A program made the position numbers and the translations under genes. The notes under the pieces are model-generated. The model had not been told where the DNA came from and ran no database searches. It saw only the letters and a program-made list of their open reading frames with translations. Positions 1-5,983 of a DNA stretch of 9,770 nucleotides are shown here, one piece after another; within the stretch, counting starts at the first letter, position 1, and each line of letters opens with the position of its first letter. Source of the stretch: Gammaproteobacteria bacterium RBG_16_37_9 (lineage in GTDB: Bacteria > Pseudomonadota > Gammaproteobacteria > UBA9339); contig MGXJ01000004.1 in NCBI GenBank assembly GCA_001801345.1, positions 23,926 to 33,695 on the forward strand, read 5' to 3'.

Positions 1-928
1 TCTCTTGAGTTTTTTTAACCTGCTCTGGTGCTAGTTTTTTCGTTAAAACATCTGGATCGCGCCTCACTAGCTCAACCATATGACGCTCAAATCCTAAAAT
101 ATTGCTATTCTTATCTAAACTAGTTAGCCCTATTTTAATTTTAACTCCAATGTAGGCTGTCTTGCCTCTAGGTTTATCGTACTGAGCGCCTGCCTCTAAA
201 CTAACTCCATCTAAAATTCCCAAAAGGCGGCCTGCACTTTGTTTATATTCGTAAGTTAAACTAATCTTTGGACCAGCTATGGTATCCGCATTAGCTGCGG
301 TAAAATAGTATCCGCCAACATATCCAGTTAGGTTATCGGTAATTGCATGGCCTAATTCTGCATCAAAACCATAAAGCGCTTTTTCATAAACCTTGTTCGT
401 TATTTCTATTTCGGTAATACTTCGACTGGTAATTATTGTCTCTCCAGTTTTTGTTTCTCCAATAAGTTTTTTAGTTTCCCCTATCGGTTTATAAATATTT
501 CCACCAACAAACCATCTGTCATGCCAGTATTCTACGCCCAAAGTTAATTGGCTAAATAGACTGCGATTATCACTTCTTTTACGATCAAACGCCCCATAAA
601 CTCCAATCATTTGTTTTGTATCTAAAAATATTTTTCTATAACCAAGATGGACATTTCCTTCAAAAGAACTGCCACTACGATCAAAAATTCTTAGATCGGT
701 AAAAAATATTTGATCTTCTTTTTGTTGGTATAAAGGTATAAATAAATCATAGATACCAGCTACGCTTGAATTTTGATTAAAATATTTAGCCCCGCCCATT
801 TCAAAATATGGTTGATATTTATTTCGATCATCTAGATTATCGGCTGCATGTAAAACATGGGGAAAAAACAGGGCAAACAAAAATAAAATAGTTGTTATAC
901 ATATGTTATTTGTCTTATATAAAAACAT
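1..928 (-). CDS. Inverse autotransporter (intimin/invasin-type) beta-barrel protein, partial
   Basis: This is the N-terminal part of an outer-membrane protein; 309 codons are visible without a stop and the 3' end lies beyond the left edge. Residues 1 to about 28 form a Sec signal peptide (hydrophobic core ITTILFLFALFF, cleavage near VLHAA). The rest reads as an inverse autotransporter barrel of alternating polar and aromatic strands. Recognisable blocks are GVEYWHDRWFVGGNIYKP, LYGFDAELGHAI, GYVGGYYFTAANA with AGPKISLTYEY, and the post-barrel FERHMVELVRRDPDV. In this family an N-terminal barrel anchors a C-terminal passenger, often Ig-like, on the cell surface for adhesion. The passenger, if any, is not in the window, and no LysM domain precedes the barrel. 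The start at 928 is backed by GAGAGGA (936-942, reverse strand) seven bases upstream. The 929-1063 leader is AT-rich with several TATA-like boxes, none convincingly paired with a -35. Family assignment is secure; ligand and function are unknown. Confidence 0.85.
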   Translation of the reverse strand, partial: MFLYKTNNICITTILFLFALFFPHVLHAADNLDDRNKYQPYFEMGGAKYFNQNSSVAGIYDLFIPLYQQKEDQIFFTDLRIFDRSGSSFEGNVHLGYRKIFLDTKQMIGVYGAFDRKRSDNRSLFSQLTLGVEYWHDRWFVGGNIYKPIGETKKLIGETKTGETIITSRSITEIEITNKVYEKALYGFDAELGHAITDNLTGYVGGYYFTAANADTIAGPKISLTYEYKQSAGRLLGILDGVSLEAGAQYDKPRGKTAYIGVKIKIGLTSLDKNSNILGFERHMVELVRRDPDVLTKKLAPEQVKKTQE

Positions 929-1063
929 TTTACAATCCTCTCTATAGAATTTATTTTGGTTAATAAAAACTATATAGATTATTGTTTTAATAACTATACG
1001 GGTTTAAATACGGGGATCTCTTACAATCAAAAAATTTTGCGGGGGTGGGGTTATTTAGATCTG

Positions 1064-1120
1064 GTAGCCGCAGACTTTAGTCTGCGCTTGCTGATAACGC
1101 AAGCTGAAGCTTGCGGCTAC
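1064..1120. repeat. Bipartite palindromic repeat (REP/BIME-like) at the dnaJ 3' end
   Basis: Two 23-bp units, each beginning GTAGCCGCA at its outer end, face each other across an 11-bp centre. The left unit contains the perfect palindrome 1069-1086 (8-bp arms CGCAGACT, 2-bp loop) and the right unit the perfect palindrome 1098-1115 (8-bp arms CGCAAGCT). The outer nine bases of the two units are also perfectly complementary, so either one long stem or two separate hairpins can form. The arms differ at two stem positions and both differences are compensated. The element overlaps the last three bases of dnaJ. No U-tract follows directly in the dnaJ direction, so it would protect or pause the transcript rather than act as a classical intrinsic terminator. 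Confidence 0.85.
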
Positions 1121-2274
1121 CCAGCAAGCTTACCAAAAAAATCTTTAACTGCATCAAACCAACCTTTGGCGATTGGACTATGTTTTTTACGATCTTTAGA
1201 TAACAATTCATCGAATTTATGCAATACTTCTTTTTGTTCGCTACTAAGATTGATAGGTGTCTCCACTACCACGCGACAAAATAAATTTCCATGACCACCA
1301 CGCATGCCTTTTATTCCTTTACCGGCAAGACGCAACATTTTTCCAGATTGGGTTTCGGCTGGAATTTTTAATTTAACTTTTCCTTCTAACGTAGGAATTT
1401 CATATTCTTCACCAAGGGCTGCGCCAACAAATGTCACTGGCACATCACAATATAAATCCAAACCCTCGCGTTTAAATATCTTGTGGGGTTCAACAGTAAT
1501 CTGAACATACAAATCTCCCGATGGAGCCCCACGATAGCCAGCATTACCTTCTCCAGTCAAACGAACTCGATCACCATCATCAACACCAGCTGGAATCTTA
1601 ACTGATAAGGTTTTTTGTATTTGTGTCTGGCCTTTACCATGACATTTATGACATGGATCAGAAATGACCTCACCAGCGCCATGACATGCATGACAAGTTT
1701 GTTGAATAGAAAAAAAACCTTGCTGAATATAAACTTGACCGCTACCACCACAAGTTTTACAGGTTACCGGCTTAGTTCCTTTGCGAGAGCCCGTGCCGCC
1801 ACATTCCTCGCAATTAACCATTTGCGGCACTTTAATTGTAGATTCTGTGCCGTGAACCGCTTCTTCTAATCTAATTCTTATGTTAGTAATTAAATCATGG
1901 CCGCGCTCAGCACGCTCTCTTTTTCTAGGATCGCCGCCTCTAGCGCCACCAAAAATATCTCCAAAAATATCACCAAAAATATCACCTACATTTTCAAAGC
2001 CATTGAAACCTCCAAATCCACCTGGACCGCCGCCACCTTTAGCAGCATTTTCAAAACCGTCGTGTCCTAGCTGATCATAAAGCGCGCGTTTTTTTTCATC
2101 AGACAAAACTGCATACGCTTCTTGAATTTCCTTAAATTTGCTTTCAGCTTCTTTATTATTTGGATTGCGATCAGGATGAAACTTCATCGCCAAACGACGA
2201 TAAGTTTTTTTGATTTCGTCAGCAGAGGAGCCTTTAGCAACTCCTAAAATATCGTAATAATTTCTTTTGGACAT
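1117..2274 (-). CDS. dnaJ: Chaperone protein DnaJ (Hsp40)
   Basis: This is a full-length type I J-protein of 385 aa, the cytoplasmic co-chaperone that delivers substrates to DnaK and stimulates its ATPase. The J domain spans about residues 5-70 with HPD at 33-35. A Gly/Phe-rich linker follows at about 76-112 and contains a DIFGDIFGDIFG run. The zinc-binding region has four CxxC pairs at C155/C158, C172/C175, C194/C197 and C208/C211. The substrate-binding C-terminal beta domains follow. The protein ends SPIAKGWFDAVKDFFGKLAG, which matches the usual C-terminal extent of gammaproteobacterial DnaJ, so it is not truncated. The start is supported by GGAG (2281-2284, reverse strand) six bases upstream. 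It lies 213 bp downstream of dnaK on the same strand with no obvious promoter of its own, so co-transcription from the dnaK heat-shock promoter is likely. The TAG stop is formed by the GTAGCC terminus of the adjoining palindromic repeat. Confidence 0.98.
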   Translation of the reverse strand: MSKRNYYDILGVAKGSSADEIKKTYRRLAMKFHPDRNPNNKEAESKFKEIQEAYAVLSDEKKRALYDQLGHDGFENAAKGGGGPGGFGGFNGFENVGDIFGDIFGDIFGGARGGDPRKRERAERGHDLITNIRIRLEEAVHGTESTIKVPQMVNCEECGGTGSRKGTKPVTCKTCGGSGQVYIQQGFFSIQQTCHACHGAGEVISDPCHKCHGKGQTQIQKTLSVKIPAGVDDGDRVRLTGEGNAGYRGAPSGDLYVQITVEPHKIFKREGLDLYCDVPVTFVGAALGEEYEIPTLEGKVKLKIPAETQSGKMLRLAGKGIKGMRGGHGNLFCRVVVETPINLSSEQKEVLHKFDELLSKDRKKHSPIAKGWFDAVKDFFGKLAG

Positions 2275-2291
2275 TTGAAACTCCGTAATCC

Positions 2292-2376
2292 TGTCACCCT
2301 CGGGCGAAGACCCGAGGATCTAGTTGTTCACCACACGAGATCCTCGGATCAGCGCTTCGCTTGTCCGAGGATGACA
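2292..2376. repeat. Palindromic repeat of the TGTCATCCTCGG family, copy A (dnaK-dnaJ spacer)
   Basis: This is a complete 85-bp element bounded by TGTCACCCTCGG on the left and CCGAGGATGACA on the right. The left arm folds as CCTCGGG / CCCGAGG around CGAAGA. The right arm is an inverted version with a longer loop that contains its own small stem (AGCGCTTCGCT). The two arms are separated by an AT-richer centre (about 2322-2337). It has the same architecture as the copies at 4690-4771 and 7429-7501. In the dnaK-dnaJ transcript it would fold into stable hairpins between the two genes. Confidence 0.85.
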
Positions 2377-2385
2377 TGTTCTTTT

Positions 2386-2457
2386 CGCTTTGCTTGTCCG
2401 AGAGCTTGCCCTCGTGTTTAACATGAGGGATGACAGTGTTGGTAGATCCTTCACGGA
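2386..2457. repeat. Degenerate repeat pieces and a hairpin in the dnaK-dnaJ spacer
   Basis: Directly after copy A is a second partial right arm, CGCTTTGCTTGTCCGAG (2386-2402), matching the right arm of the copy at 4690-4771. It is followed by a strong hairpin with arms CCCTCGTGTT (2409-2418) and AACATGAGGG (2420-2429), one imperfect pair and a very short nominal loop, then the family terminus GATGACA (2430-2436). The stretch AGATCCTTCACGGA (2444-2457) resembles the CCTGAG-type arm seen at 8207-8284. No gene is seen in 2275-2487. Confidence 0.6.
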
Positions 2458-2487
2458 ACCTGCCTTATAAAAACTCAGGACAACAAA

Positions 2488-4434
2488 TTATTTTTTCTCA
2501 TCCTTAACTTCAGTAAATTCTGCATCTACCACTTTTTCTCCCTCTTCTGGTGTCTGCGGTTTTTCTTCAGCATGCCCGCCGGTAGCACAAGCATCTGGTT
2601 CAGAAGCTTGTCCTTTTTTCGCATATACGCGCTCAGCCATCTTTGAAGAAGCATCTAGTAACTCTTTGGTTTTTGTTTCAATTAATTCTTTATCGCTACC
2701 ATTCATTACTTCTTTAAGAGCGGTAATCGCCGCAGTAATTTTTGATTTTTCATCTTCTTGAACTTCACTGCCCAAATCTTTCATGGATTTCTCAGTAGCA
2801 TGAATTAATCCATCGGCATGATTACGAACAGTTACTAATTCTTGAAATTTACGATCAGATTCCTTATTTTCCTCAGCATCTTTCACCATGCGCTTAATTT
2901 CATCTTCTGATAAACCACTTGATGCTTTAATTATAATTGACTGCGCCTTACCTGTAGCCTTGTCTTTAGCAGAAACATGCAAAATACCATTAGCATCAAT
3001 ATCGAATGTAACTTCAACTTGAGGGACACCACGTGGTGCTGGAGTGATATCAGCAAGATCAAATCTTCCTAAAGATTTATTATTTGCTGCAGTTTCACGC
3101 TCACCTTGCAATACATGGATAGTAACAGCAGTCTGACCATCGGCTGCCGTTGAAAATACTTGCGAAATTTTAGTTGGAATTGAGGTGTTTTTCTCGATTA
3201 ATTTGGTCATTACTCCGCCCAAAGTTTCGATTCCAAGTGAAAGCGGGGTTACATCAAGTAACAACACATCTTTAACTGTGCCTGCCAAAACCCCAGCTTG
3301 AATTGCTGCTCCAACAGCAACGGCCTCATCAGGATTAACATCGCGCCGCGGTTCTTTGCCAAAAATCTGTTTTACAATTTCTTGCACTTTAGGCATACGG
3401 GTTTGACCGCCAACTAAAATAACTTCGTTGATATCCTCAAGCTTAACTCCAGAATCTTTGATCGCGGTCTTACAAGGAGCGACTGTTCTTTCAAGTAAAT
3501 CTTCAACTAAAGATTCTAACTTAGCTCTAGTTATTCGAATATTAAGATGTTTTGGACCAGCAGCATCTGCGGTAATATATGGCAAATTTACATCAGTTTG
3601 TTGTGTAGATGATAATTCAATTTTAGCTTTTTCTGCAGCTTCTTTGAGACGTTGCAATGCTAAAGGGTCATTATGTAAATCAATCCCGCTTTCTTTTTTA
3701 AATTCATCAGCGAGAAAATCTATAATGCGTAAATCAATATCCTCTCCACCTAAAAAAGTATCGCCATTAGTGGCTAACACTTCAAATTGATGTTCACCAT
3801 CAACTTCGGCAATCTCAATGATAGAAATATCAAAAGTGCCGCCACCAAGATCATACACAGCGATCTTACTATCGCCTTTCTTTTTATCCATACCATAAGC
3901 AAGAGCAGCTGCTGTTGGTTCGTTGATAATTCTTTTTACTTCAAGTCCAGCAATGCGCCCAGCATCTTTAGTGGCTTGACGTTGCGAATCGTTAAAATAA
4001 GCTGGAACTGTAATAACCGCTTCTTTTACCTCTTCCCCCAAATAGCTCTCAGCGGTTTTTTTCATTTTAACCAATACTTCTGCAGAAATTTGCGGTGGGG
4101 CCATTTTTTTGCCATAGGACTCCACCCATGCATCACCATTATCAGCTTTAGCAATTGTGTATGGCACCATTTTGATGTCACGCTGCACCACTTCGTCTTC
4201 AAATTTGCGCCCAATTAATCGTTTTACTGCATAGAATGTGTTTTTAGGGTTGGTAACAGCTTGGCGTTTAGCTGGTTCGCCAACGATAGTGTCATTATCT
4301 TTAGTAAAAGCAACAATCGATGGCGTCGTGCGATGTCCTTCGCTATTTTCAATTACACGTATACTGCCTCCTGTTTCTAAAATCGCCACACACGAGTTAG
4401 TTGTGCCTAAGTCAATACCAATAATTTTTGCCAT
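2488..4434 (-). CDS. dnaK: Chaperone protein DnaK (Hsp70)
   Basis: This is a full-length 648-aa cytoplasmic Hsp70, the ATP-driven folding chaperone that works with DnaJ and GrpE. The nucleotide-binding domain carries DLGTTNS (8-14), NEPTAAALAYG (171-181), DLGGGTFD (195-202, with T200 at the known autophosphorylation position) and VGGQTRMP (341-348). The interdomain linker VLLLDVTPLSLGIET is at 390-404. The substrate-binding beta domain (VLQGERE, SLGRFDL) and the helical lid follow. The acidic tail ends DAEFTEVKDEKK, the conserved extreme C-terminus, so the gene is intact. ATG at 4434 is chosen over an in-frame TTG at 4449 because GGAG lies nine bases upstream of the ATG and overlaps the TTG codon region. 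A sigma-32-type promoter precedes it. grpE, often upstream of dnaK in other bacteria, is absent here; a repeat array and upp occupy that side. A cysteine-containing insert (PDACATGG) in the tail is a minor oddity. Confidence 0.98.
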   Translation of the reverse strand: MAKIIGIDLGTTNSCVAILETGGSIRVIENSEGHRTTPSIVAFTKDNDTIVGEPAKRQAVTNPKNTFYAVKRLIGRKFEDEVVQRDIKMVPYTIAKADNGDAWVESYGKKMAPPQISAEVLVKMKKTAESYLGEEVKEAVITVPAYFNDSQRQATKDAGRIAGLEVKRIINEPTAAALAYGMDKKKGDSKIAVYDLGGGTFDISIIEIAEVDGEHQFEVLATNGDTFLGGEDIDLRIIDFLADEFKKESGIDLHNDPLALQRLKEAAEKAKIELSSTQQTDVNLPYITADAAGPKHLNIRITRAKLESLVEDLLERTVAPCKTAIKDSGVKLEDINEVILVGGQTRMPKVQEIVKQIFGKEPRRDVNPDEAVAVGAAIQAGVLAGTVKDVLLLDVTPLSLGIETLGGVMTKLIEKNTSIPTKISQVFSTAADGQTAVTIHVLQGERETAANNKSLGRFDLADITPAPRGVPQVEVTFDIDANGILHVSAKDKATGKAQSIIIKASSGLSEDEIKRMVKDAEENKESDRKFQELVTVRNHADGLIHATEKSMKDLGSEVQEDEKSKITAAITALKEVMNGSDKELIETKTKELLDASSKMAERVYAKKGQASEPDACATGGHAEEKPQTPEEGEKVVDAEFTEVKDEKK

Positions 4435-4443
4435 AATCTTTTT

Positions 4444-4447
4444 CTCC
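4444..4447 (-). promoter_or_regulatory. Shine-Dalgarno site fixing the dnaK start
   Basis: GGAG on the reverse strand, nine bases before ATG 4434, is the only purine-rich site near the start. It overlaps the alternative TTG codon (4447-4449), which therefore cannot use it. This decides the 648-residue protein beginning MAKIIGIDLG. Confidence 0.85.
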
Positions 4448-4472
4448 AAGGATAATTATTTCGATAACATCT

Positions 4473-4501
4473 ATATGGGGCATAATAGAACTAATTTCAA
4501 G
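4473..4501 (-). promoter_or_regulatory. Sigma-32 (RpoH) heat-shock promoter of dnaK
   Basis: On the reverse strand CTTGAAA (4495-4501) is followed after 14 bp by CCCCATAT (4473-4480). Both boxes match the sigma-32 consensus (CTTGAAA, CCCCATnT) at every specified position and the spacing is within the known range. Transcription would start near 4466, giving a leader of roughly 30 bases before the dnaK ATG. This predicts heat-shock induction of dnaK and probably dnaJ. Confidence 0.9.
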
Positions 4502-4528
4502 GAATAATAAATAAAATAGTTTACACCG

Positions 4529-4689
4529 TGTCATCCTCGGGCTTTTTTATCTGTCATCCTCGGGCTTTTTTACCTGTCATCCTAGGGATTTTTTACCTGT
4601 CATCCTCGGGCTTTTTTATCTGTCATCCTCGGGCTTTTTTATCTGTCATCCTCGGGCTTTTTTACCTGTCATCCTCGGGATTTTTTACC
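4529..4689. repeat. Tandem array of seven 23-bp units
   Basis: Seven contiguous direct units begin at 4529, 4552, 4575, 4598, 4621, 4644 and 4667, each exactly 23 bp. A unit starts TGTCATCCTCGGGC, the outer 14 bases of the full palindromic element, followed by six T and ATC or ACC. Units 3 and 7 share an A in place of C at position 14; unit 3 also has CCTAGGG. The ending series is ATC, ACC, ACC, ATC, ATC, ACC, ACC, so units 1-3 and 5-7 correspond. An eighth unit start at 4690 opens the complete element. The array occupies most of the 468-bp gene-free gap between dnaK and upp (4435-4902). Confidence 0.95.
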
Positions 4690-4771
4690 TGTCATCCTCG
4701 GGCGAAGACCCGAGGATCTAGCATTAATCATAAGATCCTCGGATCTGCGCTTTGCTTGTCCGAGGATGACA
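4690..4771. repeat. Palindromic repeat of the TGTCATCCTCGG family, copy B
   Basis: This is a complete 82-bp element and the one from which the adjoining array seems to be derived. The left arm has a perfect 9-bp stem ATCCTCGGG (4694-4702) / CCCGAGGAT (4709-4717) around CGAAGA. The right arm is inverted and ends CCGAGGATGACA at 4771. The centre is AT-rich. Seven T follow at 4775-4781 on the plus strand, but no plus-strand gene lies upstream to be terminated. Confidence 0.9.
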
Positions 4772-4780
4772 TACTTTTTT

Positions 4781-4835
4781 TGTCATACTCAGGCTTGACC
4801 CGACGATGACAATCAATACTTGCCCGAGGGTGACA
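4781..4835. repeat. Degenerate arms of the TGTCATCCTCGG family downstream of upp
   Basis: A 31-bp imperfect palindrome (4781-4811) begins TGTCATACTCAGG and ends CGACGATGACA, a single arm carrying several substitutions. A short terminal remnant, TTGCCCGAGGGTGACA, follows at 4820-4835. Together they separate the upp 3' end from copy B. Between 4836 and the upp stop I see only AT-rich sequence with a small direct repeat of AAAAGTGG (about 4855-4870). Confidence 0.65.
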
Positions 4836-4902
4836 AAAGAGCAGAAAGATACCCAAAAGTGGAAAAGTGGAAATCCAAAAATAACAAAAATTTTCAGATT
4901 CT

Positions 4903-5556
4903 TTACTTAGTGCCAAACATACGATCACCAGCATCACCAAGACCTGGTAAAATATAGCCTTTTTTATTGAGTTTACGATCCAATTTTGCCGCAAATAGCG
5001 GCACATCTGGGTGCGCATGAAAAACCCTTTCCACCCCTTCAGGTGCTGCCAAAATACAAACAAAACTAATCTTACGCACTCCTGAAGATTTCAGTTTATC
5101 AATCGCACGTATGGCTGAACCGCCTGTAGCTAACATGGGATCACAAATATAAAACTGCCGATCTTTACTATGGGATGGAATTTTAAAATAATACAAATGC
5201 GGCTCCAATGTAGTTTCATCACGATACAGACCAATATGAGCAACCCGCGCTGATGGCATTAAATTCAAAAACCCATCAACCATTCCTATGCCTGCTCGCA
5301 ATACCGCTAAAATCACCGGCTTTTTACCAGCAAGAACTGGCATTTCACAAGACTCCAGGGGCGTATCAATAACTTTGTTGATTAAGGGCAAATCTTTAGT
5401 AACTTCATAAACAAGCAATGTGCTAATTTCACCTATTAATTCATTAAATTCCTTCTTATCAGTATTACGATCTCGCAATAACGATAATTTATGCTGCAAT
5501 AAAGGGTGCTGCACTTCGTGAAAATTAGTAAAAACTGCATGTTGCTTAATTGGCAT
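4903..5556 (-). CDS. upp: Uracil phosphoribosyltransferase
   Basis: Upp is the cytosolic pyrimidine-salvage enzyme that converts uracil and PRPP to UMP and pyrophosphate. The 217-aa protein is slightly longer than the roughly 208-residue norm. The PRPP-binding loop is CDPMLATGGSA (138-148), with Cys replacing the more usual Val before Asp. The uracil-binding C-terminus is YILPGLGDAGDRMFGT (201-216). The N-terminal block HPLLQHKLSLLRD and the central VLRAGIGM (85-92) are also typical. ATG 5556 is 11 bp inside the upstream chagasin-like gene and is served by an extended Shine-Dalgarno sequence within that gene, so the two are probably translationally coupled. It is the last gene of a transporter-inhibitor-upp unit. 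No U-tract terminator is visible downstream; degenerate palindromic arms at 4781-4835 may stabilise the 3' end. Confidence 0.97.
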   Translation of the reverse strand: MPIKQHAVFTNFHEVQHPLLQHKLSLLRDRNTDKKEFNELIGEISTLLVYEVTKDLPLINKVIDTPLESCEMPVLAGKKPVILAVLRAGIGMVDGFLNLMPSARVAHIGLYRDETTLEPHLYYFKIPSHSKDRQFYICDPMLATGGSAIRAIDKLKSSGVRKISFVCILAAPEGVERVFHAHPDVPLFAAKLDRKLNKKGYILPGLGDAGDRMFGTK

Positions 5557-5959
5557 TGTTGGTCACCACCTTAAAGTTAATTACTTGAGCTCCTTGCTCA
5601 TCCCATGGACGAAGATAAATTAAAGTTATACCGGTTAATTGTGGCACGATGAATCCAGATGGCTTAACCCGGAAGGTCCACTTTTCATAACCGGGAGCAC
5701 CCATCAATTTTTTATTGACAGGAGGATAAAACTTACGACTTACAGGTGAAATTAAGTTTGAATCATAATTTTTGAGAACCCACAAATACCCGGTAGTTGG
5801 ATTAGAATGCAAAACAATACTAAATACTGGCTTAGATTGCTTTACTACTATTGTCTTTAAAGGGTTAGTAAAAACTACCTCGATTTCATTATTAGCGGCA
5901 TTAGTGCTAATAACACCTAGTAATAATCCCAAACATAAAATTCTTACATATTTTTTCAT
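5546..5959 (-). CDS. Chagasin-like cysteine protease inhibitor (family I42), secreted
   Basis: This is a 137-aa precursor with a Sec signal peptide (MKKYVRILCLGLLLGVISTNA, cleavage near residue 21 or 22) and no lipobox at the cleavage site, so the product should be periplasmic or secreted. The mature domain has the three loops that chagasin-type inhibitors insert into papain-like proteases: NPTTGY at 53-58, the GAPGYEKWTF region at 87-96 in place of the glycine-rich loop, and RPWD at 117-120. Size and order match the family. Targets in this family are C1 cysteine proteases, either endogenous or host cathepsin-like; which applies here cannot be told. The gene starts 24 bp after the transporter stop, with GAGGAG (5973-5978, reverse strand) 13 bases before the ATG, a rather long spacing. 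Its last 11 bp overlap upp. The domain call is strong; the biological target is inference. Confidence 0.88.
   Translation of the reverse strand: MKKYVRILCLGLLLGVISTNAANNEIEVVFTNPLKTIVVKQSKPVFSIVLHSNPTTGYLWVLKNYDSNLISPVSRKFYPPVNKKLMGAPGYEKWTFRVKPSGFIVPQLTGITLIYLRPWDEQGAQVINFKVVTNNAN
5561..5573 (-). promoter_or_regulatory. Extended Shine-Dalgarno sequence of upp inside the inhibitor gene
   Basis: On the reverse strand TAAGGTGGTGACC matches the full anti-SD complement TAAGGAGGTGATC at 11 of 13 positions. It ends four bases before ATG 5556, with the GGTGG core eight to nine bases away. It lies within the last codons of the chagasin-like gene and supports both the upp start and coupled translation. 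Confidence 0.75.
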
Positions 5960-5983
5960 AATCTATAACTTACTCCTCTTGTT

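Noticed and set aside
1064..1120. Intrinsic terminator of dnaJ
   Set aside because: The hairpins are strong but no U-tract follows directly in the dnaJ direction; the nearest T-run is over 20 bases further on.
956..1294. A plus-strand open frame of 112 aa opposite the dnaJ 3' end and repeat 1064-1120
   Set aside because: Mostly antisense to dnaJ and through the palindrome, with no recognisable features.
1940..1995. 12-bp tandem repeats within dnaJ
   Set aside because: They encode the DIFGDIFGDIFG run of the G/F linker, which is normal in gammaproteobacterial DnaJ.
3428..4218. Two long plus-strand open frames opposite dnaK
   Set aside because: Antisense shadows of a strongly conserved gene; no ribosome sites or protein features.
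4434..4449. Upstream TTG start for dnaK (adding MEKKI)
   Set aside because: The TTG overlaps the GGAG that serves ATG 4434, and DnaK proteins begin at MAKIIGIDLGTTNS.
4529..4689. Possible CRISPR array
   Set aside because: The units abut with no unique spacers, the period is 23 bp, and no cas gene is near.
4690..4781. Plus-strand intrinsic terminator (copy B hairpin followed by seven T)
   Set aside because: No plus-strand gene lies upstream, and the T-run is separated from the stem end; more likely part of the repeat block.
4528..4809. A plus-strand open reading frame from a GTG through the repeat block (93 aa)
   Set aside because: The predicted protein is a translation of the 23-bp repeats (three units give a 23-residue period) and of the palindromic element, with no ribosome site; a repeat artefact.
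4728..5063. A minus-strand open frame of 111 aa overlapping the upp 3' end
   Set aside because: It is a shifted frame of upp running into the palindromic repeats; upp is certain and no domain is visible.
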